NCBI GenBank assembly: GCA_020056645.1
Contig: JAGVHJ010000267.1
Coordinates: 1 to 5,151 of the forward strand
Direction: 5' to 3'
Source of the DNA: Desulfobacterales bacterium
GTDB taxonomy: Bacteria; Desulfobacterota; Desulfobacteria; Desulfobacterales; JAHIVH01
Length of the DNA stretch: 5,151 nt
The translations under genes were made by a program, and so were the position numbers. Below, one piece after another: positions 1-5,151 of the stretch. The notes under the pieces were generated by a model that saw nothing but the letters and a program-made list of their open reading frames with translations, was not told the origin of the DNA and searched no databases. Within the stretch, counting starts at the first letter, position 1. Every line of letters begins with the position of its first letter.

Positions 1-330
1 ATACCGCTTCAGAGCGAGTTCTACGCCCTGGAAGGCCTGGGTCAGCTCCTTCAAACCATCAAACGGATCAAAAAAAACCTGAACCCGTCGCTTCAAATCG
101 CTGGAATTCTCCTCACCATGTATGACAAACGAACCAATCTGTCGGCCCAGGTCGCCGAAAACGCCGGAAAATATTTTAAAGATCTTGTATTTAAAACCGT
201 CATTCCAAGAAATGTGAGACTTGGAGAGGCTCCGAGCTTTGGCCAGACCATTTTTACCTATGACGCCGCCTCCCCAGGCGCTGTGAGTTACAAGGCTCTT
301 GCCGGCGAACTACTTGCAAAAAACCGATGA
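1..330 (+). CDS. parA: Chromosome partitioning ATPase ParA/Soj, C-terminal part (5' truncated by window edge)
   Basis: Frame 1 is open from the first base, so the gene begins upstream and only the last 109 residues are visible. ParA is a deviant-Walker ATPase that binds DNA non-specifically in its ATP-dimer form and moves ParB-parS complexes during chromosome segregation. The visible part starts in the family segment PLQSEFYALEGLGQLL, which follows the Walker B region, and continues through LLTMYDKRTNLSAQV and the helix-strand segment TVIPRNVRLGEAPSFGQT, all typical of Soj-type chromosomal ParA. The Walker A and signature lysine motifs lie outside the window. The C-terminus is intact and of normal type, with the TGA at 328-330. 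It overlaps the parB start by four bases (ATGA), indicating an operon with translational coupling. The Soj-like sequence and parB neighbour make a MinD or plasmid-type alternative unlikely. Confidence 0.95.
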   Translation: MPLQSEFYALEGLGQLLQTIKRIKKNLNPSLQIAGILLTMYDKRTNLSAQVAENAGKYFKDLVFKTVIPRNVRLGEAPSFGQTIFTYDAASPGAVSYKALAGELLAKNR

Positions 331-1259
331 ATCACCCCACGAACCTTTTTATGATCCAACCGATAAACGACATGGAAAACAAAGACTCCCTGAAAAAACA
401 ACCGAAAAAAGCGCTGGGAAAAGGGTTGGGAGCGCTCCTGCCCGACATAGAAACCTTTGATAACGCCGCAAGCGACTATTTTTTCTGCGACATCGATCAA
501 ATCATACCCAACCGCTATCAGCCCCGGACCCACTTTTCCGAACAGGAGCTTTCGGAGCTTTCCGACTCCATCCGGGAGCAAGGCATCATTCAACCGCTTC
601 TCGTGAGGATTGATGACTCGGGTTATGAGCTCATCGCGGGCGAACGAAGATTACGGGCCGCAAGGCTGGCAGGACTCGACAAGGTGCCGGTTGTTTTAAA
701 AAAAATATCGGACGCCGAACTGCTCGAAATGGCCATTGTCGAAAATATCCAGCGGGAGGATTTCAACCCCTTGGAAGAGGCCGAAGCCTACCACCGGCTC
801 TTGAGCGAATTCCATCTCACCCAGGAGGAGGTGGCCCGGCGTGTGGGCAAGAGCCGGTCTGCGGTGGCGAACTTTCTGCGGTTGAAAAATCTTCCAGAGC
901 CCATCAAGGCGAGCATTTCAGAGGGTACGCTCAGCATGGGCCATGCCAGGGCGCTTCTGGGAGCGGACAATTCGGCCCAGCAAAACAGCGCCTGGAAAAT
1001 CATCCTGGAAAAAGGGCTCTCGGTTCGCGAGACAGAGGCCCTGATCAAAAAGCTCAAAACAGAGAAGGTCCCGCCGGTCAAAACACCAACGGAACCCGAA
1101 GCGGAAACCTATTTCAAGGAGATATCCGATGGACTCTCAAGGCGCTTCGGCACCAAGGTCAATATCTCCCGGAAAGGGAAAAAAGGGGTTATTTCCATGG
1201 CGTTTTTCGGCGACGAAGACCTGGACCGGATCTTTCAACTCTTAAAAGGAGAGCCGTGA
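327..1259 (+). CDS. parB: Chromosome partitioning protein ParB (Spo0J family, CTP-dependent DNA clamp)
   Basis: ParB loads at parS sites, spreads as a CTP-dependent sliding clamp and activates ParA. Residues about 28-39 (KKALGKGLGALLPD region) form the basic N-terminal peptide that stimulates ParA ATPase. The ParB/Srx-like CTPase domain follows, with PNRYQPR at 61-67, GERRLRAARLAGL from 105 (the CTP-binding GERR motif) and ENIQREDFNPLEEA from 139. A helix-turn-helix (TQEEVARRVGKSRSAVANFL, 165-184) supplies parS binding, and residues 262-310 fit the C-terminal dimerisation domain. At 310 aa it has normal family length. The start is uncertain. ATG 327 overlaps the parA stop and would use coupled translation, adding 15 residues. 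ATG 372 gives the more typical short N-terminus (MENKDSLKKQ). Neither has a clear Shine-Dalgarno sequence. I see no parS-like palindrome in the window. Confidence 0.96.
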   Translation: MNHPTNLFMIQPINDMENKDSLKKQPKKALGKGLGALLPDIETFDNAASDYFFCDIDQIIPNRYQPRTHFSEQELSELSDSIREQGIIQPLLVRIDDSGYELIAGERRLRAARLAGLDKVPVVLKKISDAELLEMAIVENIQREDFNPLEEAEAYHRLLSEFHLTQEEVARRVGKSRSAVANFLRLKNLPEPIKASISEGTLSMGHARALLGADNSAQQNSAWKIILEKGLSVRETEALIKKLKTEKVPPVKTPTEPEAETYFKEISDGLSRRFGTKVNISRKGKKGVISMAFFGDEDLDRIFQLLKGEP

Positions 1260-1305
1260 TCCCGATGGATTGTCGCAATTTGGATATGGCTCTTGCAAAC
1301 GGCGC

Positions 1306-1312
1306 GGAGAGG
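1306..1312 (+). promoter_or_regulatory. Shine-Dalgarno site of the DUF3842 gene
   Basis: GGAGAGG lies 8 nt upstream of the ATG at 1321. It decides the start: the frame stays open upstream to a TTG at 1270, but that TTG lacks a ribosome site and would add 17 residues ahead of the conserved Rossmann-like N-terminus. Confidence 0.75.
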
Positions 1313-1320
1313 TTCTTTCC

Positions 1321-1734
1321 ATGACAAAAATATGCATCATTGATGGCCAGGGGGGCGGGATCGGAAGCGCCATCATCAAAAAGGTGAAAGAGGTTTTCGG
1401 AGAGAGCGTCGAGATCATCGCCCTGGGAACCAACGCCATTGCAACGGCGAACATGTTGAAGTCCAGGGCCAACCGGGGCGCCTCGGGCGAAAACGCCATT
1501 ATCCAAACCGTGAAACAGGTTGATATCATCATGGGACCGATCAGCATTCTCATGGCCAACGCCATGATGGGAGAGGTGACCCCTTCCATGGCCGAGGCGA
1601 TCTGTTCCGCAGATGCGGAAAAGTTGTTGATTCCCCTGAGTCAGGAAAACATCCGGATTGCGGGAGTCTCCCCAATGCCGCTCCCCCACCTGATCGACGA
1701 GCTCGTTTTAAACCATTTAAAAAACCAGAAATAA
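1321..1734 (+). CDS. DUF3842 family protein (Rossmann-like, function unknown)
   Basis: This 137-residue protein is recognised as DUF3842, a family of unknown function found in anaerobic bacteria. It opens with a strand and glycine-rich turn, ICIIDGQGGGIG (residues 4-15), resembling a nucleotide-binding Rossmann loop. The other family hallmarks are EIIALGTNAIATANMLKS (31-48), a GASGENAI segment (53-60) with several conserved small residues, VDIIMGPISILMANAMMGEVTP (68-89) and LLIPLSQENIRIAGV (102-116). There is no signal peptide or membrane segment, so it should be cytoplasmic. Ligand and reaction are not known; binding of a nucleotide or dinucleotide is an inference from the glycine loop only. 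The gene starts 61 bp after parB and ends 16 bp before the CooT-family gene, so it belongs to the same transcription unit. The pairing with a nickel-binding protein suggests, but does not prove, a shared job in metal or cofactor handling. Confidence 0.88.
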   Translation: MTKICIIDGQGGGIGSAIIKKVKEVFGESVEIIALGTNAIATANMLKSRANRGASGENAIIQTVKQVDIIMGPISILMANAMMGEVTPSMAEAICSADAEKLLIPLSQENIRIAGVSPMPLPHLIDELVLNHLKNQK

Positions 1735-1750
1735 AGAAAAGAGAACCACC

Positions 1751-1954
1751 ATGTGCGAAGCCAATGCATATCTTTTAACGAACGGTTCCCAAACCCTCCT
1801 CATGGAGGCTGTGGATAAGGTCGAACCCGAAGGGGACGGCATCAAACTCATCAGCATTTTCGGAGACCAGAAATTCATCCAGGGAAAAATCGCCTCCCTC
1901 TCCCTTGTGGATCATAAAATTTTCATCCAAGAAACCGGCCGGCCCCGCAAGTGA
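1751..1954 (+). CDS. CooT family nickel-binding protein
   Basis: This 67-residue protein matches the CooT family. Rhodospirillum rubrum CooT is a small dimeric Ni(II)-binding protein needed for CO dehydrogenase maturation, and its Ni ligand is the cysteine right after the initiator methionine. Here the protein starts MCEANAYL, so Cys2 is present and is its only cysteine. The rest fits the family: LLMEAVDKVEPEGDGIKLIS (16-35) and IFGDQKFIQGKIASLSLVDHKIFI (36-59), predicted as a compact all-beta fold. A weak purine-rich ribosome site (AAGAGA, 1739-1744) precedes the ATG. The TGA stop at 1952-1954 shares its last base with the ATG of ispH, so translation of the two is probably coupled. No CO dehydrogenase gene is visible, so the role may be general nickel trafficking. 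The family has also been annotated as predicted RNA-binding, which remains an alternative. Confidence 0.87.
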   Translation: MCEANAYLLTNGSQTLLMEAVDKVEPEGDGIKLISIFGDQKFIQGKIASLSLVDHKIFIQETGRPRK

Positions 1955-3687
1955 TGAAAATCAAAATCGCAAAGACCGCAGGATTCTGTATGGGCGTCAG
2001 ACGGGCGGTGGACCTTGTCCTGGACACGGCCAACACATCCAAGGAGCCCATCGTCACCTTCGGCCCCCTCATTCACAATCCCCAGGTGCTTGATCTTCTG
2101 AAGGAAAAGGGGATTCCGGTCATCGACACGGTTCCGGAGAAAGGATCGGGATCCGTTCTTATCCGGGCCCACGGCGTTCCGCCCGATGTGAAATCCGGAT
2201 TGAAGGAAGCAGGCTTTCACATCATCGACGCAACCTGCCCACGGGTGATCAAGGTGCAGACCATCATCCGGACCCATGCGCGGAAAGGGTTCTCATCGAT
2301 CATCGTGGGAGACAGAGACCATCCAGAGGTGATCGGCCTCATGGGCTATGCGGAGGGGAAGGGGGTTGTGGTTGAATCCATGGCCGATCTCTACTCCCTG
2401 CCCCGGTTCGACAACGCCATCGTTGTGGCGCAGACCACACAGAATACAGCTTTTTTCCAAACAGTCCGGGAGTATATCCTTAAAACCTATCCCCACTACC
2501 AGGTGTTCAACACCATCTGCGACTCCACTGAAAAAAGACAGGCGGAAATAAAAGCCATCTCCGAACGGGCTGACGCGGTCATCGTGGTCGGGGGAAAAAA
2601 AAGCGGCAACACCCAACGACTCGCGGAAATCGCCAAGGAGAGCGGGAAAGCCGCCTATCATATCGAAACCGAGTCCGAGCTCAATTTAAAGGATCTGAAG
2701 CCCTATAAAACCATCGCCATCACCGCCGGAGCCTCCACACCCAACTGGGTGATCAATCGGGTTTACCGGCGGCTTGAATCGAGCTTCATCACCAAAGATC
2801 ATGAGTGGCTGAAGAAGCTATTCGCCGTGCAGCGCATCCTGCTTCTGACCAATCTTTACCTGGCCTTCGGCGCGGGCATGATCAGTTACACCTGTGCAAA
2901 GCTTCAGGGTTTGGTTGCCGGCCCCCGCCATCTCATGCTATCCTCCCTCTACATACTCGCCATGCATATATTCAACGATCTCACCGGCATCAAGGAAGAC
3001 CGGTACAATGATCCGGATCGAGCCACCTTCTACCATGACCATATGGTTATCCTGGCGGGGCTCGCCATTCTGGCGGGAGCCCTCTGTCTGATCACCGCAT
3101 ACACCCTGGATCCCCTCTCCTTTGTCACACTCACCATCATGAGCATTCTGGGGCTCTCCTATAATTTCACCCTTGCCCCCAAATGGATCTATTCGGGGAA
3201 ATACCGGCGGATTCGGGATATCCCCGGCGCCAAAACCCTCCTGATCACCCTTGCATGGGGGATTGTAACGACCATTCTGCCGGCCCTCTCCATTAAAGGC
3301 GCCATCCACCTGTCGACACTCGTGGCGTTTCTTCTATCCACCGGCATCGTATTCAGCAGAACCGTCCTCTATAACATCCTTGATATGCAGGGGGACCGAA
3401 TCGTGGGCAAGGAGACCATTCCGCTTTTAATCGGTGAAGAAAAAACCATGAAGCTGATTAAAACCATCCTGATTTTTCTTGCCATTCTCATGATGGGCTC
3501 CGGCATGCTTCACCTGGTTTCAGGACTGGGGTGCGCCCTTACCCTATACCCCCTCTATCTCACAGCCATCATCTTTATTCATGAACAAGAGTATATGCTG
3601 CCGGGATTTAAACTCGAATTTCTAGTGGAAACAAACTTTATCGTGGCAGGCCTGATGACGCTTGGCTGGTCCCTCTTCTATTCGTAA
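1954..3687 (+). CDS. ispH: Fusion protein: 4-hydroxy-3-methylbut-2-enyl diphosphate reductase (IspH) + UbiA-family prenyltransferase
   Basis: This 577-residue protein joins two complete domains. Residues 1-275 are IspH (LytB), the [4Fe-4S] enzyme that reduces HMBPP to IPP and DMAPP in the last step of the MEP pathway. The cluster cysteines are C12 (GFCMGVRRAV), C95 (DATCP) and C189 (NTICDST). Substrate-site residues H41, H73, H123 and E125 (HPEV), T161/T162, S217/N219 (SGNT) and S261 (GAST) are all present. Residues about 288-577 form a UbiA-type membrane prenyltransferase with about nine hydrophobic segments. Its second Asp motif, LDMQGDRIVGKETIP (D477, D481), is canonical. The first, NDLTGIKEDRYNDPDR from N341, has Gly345 where NDxxD has Asp. 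No stop, frameshift or in-frame start before the first membrane helix separates the halves, so it should be one polypeptide. ATG 1954 gives the usual MKIKIAKTAGFC start; GTG 1951 would add one residue. The prenyl acceptor is unknown; quinone or other lipid synthesis is inference. Confidence 0.93.
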   Translation: MKIKIAKTAGFCMGVRRAVDLVLDTANTSKEPIVTFGPLIHNPQVLDLLKEKGIPVIDTVPEKGSGSVLIRAHGVPPDVKSGLKEAGFHIIDATCPRVIKVQTIIRTHARKGFSSIIVGDRDHPEVIGLMGYAEGKGVVVESMADLYSLPRFDNAIVVAQTTQNTAFFQTVREYILKTYPHYQVFNTICDSTEKRQAEIKAISERADAVIVVGGKKSGNTQRLAEIAKESGKAAYHIETESELNLKDLKPYKTIAITAGASTPNWVINRVYRRLESSFITKDHEWLKKLFAVQRILLLTNLYLAFGAGMISYTCAKLQGLVAGPRHLMLSSLYILAMHIFNDLTGIKEDRYNDPDRATFYHDHMVILAGLAILAGALCLITAYTLDPLSFVTLTIMSILGLSYNFTLAPKWIYSGKYRRIRDIPGAKTLLITLAWGIVTTILPALSIKGAIHLSTLVAFLLSTGIVFSRTVLYNILDMQGDRIVGKETIPLLIGEEKTMKLIKTILIFLAILMMGSGMLHLVSGLGCALTLYPLYLTAIIFIHEQEYMLPGFKLEFLVETNFIVAGLMTLGWSLFYS

Positions 3688-3697
3688 GCCTGGCTTA
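3685..3697. repeat. Short dyad TAAGCC-T-GGCTTA at the end of the fusion gene
   Basis: A perfect 6+6 bp inverted repeat around one central base includes the TAA stop at 3685-3687. As RNA it could form a 5-bp stem with a 3-nt loop. It lacks a following U-run, so it is not a convincing intrinsic terminator; it may slightly stabilise the 3' end or be chance. Confidence 0.3.
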
Positions 3698-3735
3698 TTG
3701 GAGATAATGAGGGAACGATGAATGATGAAAAATGG

Positions 3736-3760
3736 GAGAGACTATCTCTCTATTTATTCA
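3736..3760 (+). terminator. Possible weak intrinsic terminator after ispH-ubiA
   Basis: GAGAGA (3736-3741) and TCTCTC (3745-3750) form a perfect 6-bp stem with a CTA loop, extendable by one G-U pair. The T-rich stretch TATTTATTCA follows. The stem is short with only half G/C pairs and the T-tract is interrupted, so termination would be inefficient. Its position, 49 bp past the stop of the long gene and just upstream of the next promoter, is what a terminator would need. It could instead be an operator, since it lies about 20 bp upstream of the -35 box. Confidence 0.33.
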
Positions 3761-3761
3761 T

Positions 3762-3782
3762 AATGATAATTTGACAATCATT
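3762..3782. promoter_or_regulatory. Possible operator: inverted repeat AATGAT-N9-ATCATT straddling the -35 box
   Basis: Two exact 6-bp arms (3762-3767 and 3777-3782) flank the -35 hexamer, a place where a bound repressor would block RNA polymerase. The left side reads CATAATGATAAT (3760-3771 approximately), resembling two of the three hexamers of a Fur box, but the third hexamer does not match. Arms of this AT content can arise by chance. Confidence 0.25.
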
Positions 3783-3799
3783 TCTTGATGTTGTATTGT
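3771..3799 (+). promoter_or_regulatory. Sigma70-type promoter of the DUF342/FapA-like gene
   Basis: A perfect -35 box TTGACA (3771-3776) is separated by 17 bp from a -10 box TATTGT (3794-3799, 4 of 6 to consensus). Transcription would start near 3806, leaving a leader of about 16 nt that carries AAAAGGTAG just before the ATG at 3822. The 20 bp upstream of the -35 box are almost pure A/T and could act as an UP element. This is the best promoter visible in the window and marks the FapA-like gene as the start of its own transcription unit. Confidence 0.7.
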
Positions 3800-3821
3800 T
3801 TGGTTCCAAAAGGTAGCCGCC

Positions 3822-5151
3822 ATGCCCCAAAACGACAAGACAACGACTATAACCTACTGCCCGTCATGCAAGGCCCTTTATCAAGTGCCGGAAAGCGCCA
3901 TCGGGAAAGAAGTGGCGTGTAAAAAATGCGGGCGCCATTTCACGGTGACCCTTCTTAAAAAAGAACCGCCCGCTCTTCCAGCCATCTGTCAGGTTATCCT
4001 CAATTACAATATGGCGGGAAAAGACCTCCTCATGCTGGCTGTTGAAGAGTACCAGGCCCAGCAAGTCAATCTCTCTGAGCAGAGTCTGGAAGCGTTTCTC
4101 GTTCAACGGGGAGTGGTGTCACCGGCGGACATGATCCTGGCCCACGATATTGAAGCGGTTTGGAAAAAACGGCAACTCGAAAAACAATTCGCGGCCATTG
4201 CGGTGAAAGCAGGATTTCTCAGTCAAGAGGCGGCCAATGACGCCTTGAAGGAGCAGGCCATCCTTTTTAAAGAGTCCCGGAAGACTATCATCCTTGGTGA
4301 TATTCTTGTAAAAAAAAGCCAGATGACGCCTCAACAGCGGGACGCCATCTTAAAAAAACAGAATCGTATAGACGAAATCAGCCCCTTAAAGGCCACAGAA
4401 AACCCACCAACTCCCTTGGCGGAAAAGGCGCGAAAAGCACCATCGCCCGATCAAACCTCCGTAACAGCATCAGGGCCATCACCATCTCTTGAGAAACCGG
4501 TCCATGAAACAGAGCAACCATCGACCCACGCCAACAAATCACCCGATGGCAAACCCCATGAACCAAAACCTCTTATAGACATCCATACCCTTATTGAAGA
4601 GAGAAGAGGGCATGCCATCGAGGGTGACGGATTTGAGATTATTGTTACCCGTGACCGGTCCGCCGCTTATTTACGAGGCACAGAAGAGATCAACCCCTCG
4701 CTGATCACCCTCCCGGTTATCCAGAAACTCCTGGATGACAATAAAATCACCTATGGGGTTCTGAACAGTGAGATGATAAAGAAGGCCCTCGAATCGGCTG
4801 GGAGTGGCAAACCCGCATTCATGATCGCCGAAGGCACGCCATCCCAGGGCGGAAAAGAGGCTCAGATCATCATCCATTTTGACACGACCCCGAGAAAAGC
4901 CGGGAGAGTCGGGGAGGACGGTCAGATCGACTTCCGGGATCGTGGCGAAATTCCCCATGTGAAGATCGGAGAGCTTCTTGCCGAAAAGATTCCCGTGGTT
5001 CAACCGATTCCCGGAATCGACGTTTACGGTGATCCGATTCCCGTGGACACAATTGAGGATGCGCCCATGCTCTTCGGTTCGGGGGTCATACCGTCTGAAG
5101 ATGGATTAAAGCTCTTCGCCAAAGTCACAGGTCAGCCGCAGTTATCCGTGG
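3822..5151 (+). CDS. DUF342 / FapA-like protein with N-terminal zinc ribbon (3' truncated by window edge)
   Basis: The reading frame runs from ATG 3822 off the window; 443 residues are visible. Residues 12-40 form an MJ0042-type zinc ribbon with C13, C16, C33 and C36 (YCPSCKALYQVPE, then CKKCGRHF). Residues about 55-185 are helical and contain segments resembling MshEN-type repeats: KAGFLSQEAANDALKEQ and LGDILVKKSQMTPQQRDAIL. Residues 187-250 form a low-complexity linker rich in Pro, Ser, Thr, Lys and Glu. From about 254 the DUF342 (FapA) domain begins; family signatures include ITYGVLNSEMI (309-319), GKPAFMIAEGTP (329-340), DGQIDFRDRGEIPHVKIGE and PIPGIDVYGDPIPV. FapA is linked to flagellar assembly and polar organisation in some Gammaproteobacteria; in other phyla DUF342 proteins are uncharacterised. 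No signal peptide is seen, so it is probably cytoplasmic. The C-terminal half of DUF342 is missing only because the window ends. Ribosome site AAAAGGTAG lies at the right distance. Confidence 0.87.
   Translation, partial: MPQNDKTTTITYCPSCKALYQVPESAIGKEVACKKCGRHFTVTLLKKEPPALPAICQVILNYNMAGKDLLMLAVEEYQAQQVNLSEQSLEAFLVQRGVVSPADMILAHDIEAVWKKRQLEKQFAAIAVKAGFLSQEAANDALKEQAILFKESRKTIILGDILVKKSQMTPQQRDAILKKQNRIDEISPLKATENPPTPLAEKARKAPSPDQTSVTASGPSPSLEKPVHETEQPSTHANKSPDGKPHEPKPLIDIHTLIEERRGHAIEGDGFEIIVTRDRSAAYLRGTEEINPSLITLPVIQKLLDDNKITYGVLNSEMIKKALESAGSGKPAFMIAEGTPSQGGKEAQIIIHFDTTPRKAGRVGEDGQIDFRDRGEIPHVKIGELLAEKIPVVQPIPGIDVYGDPIPVDTIEDAPMLFGSGVIPSEDGLKLFAKVTGQPQLSV

Noticed and set aside
1270..1320. 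Upstream TTG start extending the DUF3842 protein by 17 residues
   Set aside because: The extension is not part of the family pattern, and a good GGAGAGG site sits correctly before ATG 1321.
1189..1689. Long minus-strand open frames (up to 166 codons) opposite the end of parB and the DUF3842 gene
   Set aside because: They lie wholly antisense to well-recognised proteins, their translations show no recognisable family, and no ribosome site or promoter supports them.
2760..2880. Separate ubiA gene downstream of ispH instead of a fusion
   Set aside because: There is no stop codon in frame at the domain boundary. The first in-frame ATG after the IspH domain (2878) lies at the end of the first membrane segment, and the ATG near 2801 is in another frame and stops after three codons.
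2293..3309. Several minus- and plus-strand open frames of 60-123 codons overlapping ispH-ubiA
   Set aside because: They are other-frame shadows of a gene whose two domains are clearly recognised; compositions are odd and no family is matched.
4988..5046. Repeated GATTCCCG words (4988, 5006, 5036)
   Set aside because: They encode recurrent Ile-Pro pairs that belong to the normal DUF342 signature, so protein constraint explains them better than a DNA repeat element.
3864..5052. Minus-strand open frames opposite the FapA-like gene
   Set aside because: The plus frame reads continuously through a zinc ribbon and the DUF342 domain; the antisense frames have no identifiable domains.
1..5151. parS site near parAB
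   Set aside because: By eye I find no 16-bp palindrome resembling TGTTTCACGTGAAACA or close variants on either strand; a parS site is probably outside the window.

Overview
The window looks like chromosomal DNA from an anaerobic deltaproteobacterium (Desulfobacterota, sulfate-reducer-like). This rests on gene content: a chromosomal Soj/Spo0J-type ParA-ParB pair, a DUF3842 protein next to a CooT-type nickel-binding protein, a non-mevalonate-pathway IspH, and a DUF342/FapA-like protein with an MJ0042-type zinc ribbon. No 16S or other marker is present, so the assignment is an inference. All six genes are on the + strand, base composition looks even, and there is no sign of mobile elements, tRNA/rRNA or CRISPR.

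Region 1 (1-1259) holds the 3' end of parA and the complete parB, which overlap by 4 nt (ATGA). Region 2 (1321-3687) is a tightly packed cluster: DUF3842 protein, CooT-family protein, then a long gene whose ATG shares one base with the cooT stop codon (TGATG). That long gene encodes an intact IspH followed, in the same reading frame, by a complete UbiA-type membrane prenyltransferase. I see no terminator or strong promoter between parA and the end of the fusion gene, so parA through ispH-ubiA could be one transcript.

Region 3 (3688-3821) is the only real intergenic gap (134 bp). It holds two short dyads downstream of the fusion gene and a good sigma70-type promoter with an AT-rich, partly palindromic upstream flank. 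Region 4 (3822-5151) is the 5' part of a DUF342/FapA-like gene that runs off the window; it has a zinc ribbon, helical repeats resembling the MshEN type, and a Pro-rich linker before the DUF342 domain.

The most interesting item is the IspH-UbiA fusion. It joins the last enzyme of IPP/DMAPP synthesis to an integral-membrane prenyltransferase whose second Asp motif is intact but whose first Asp-rich motif is unusual.
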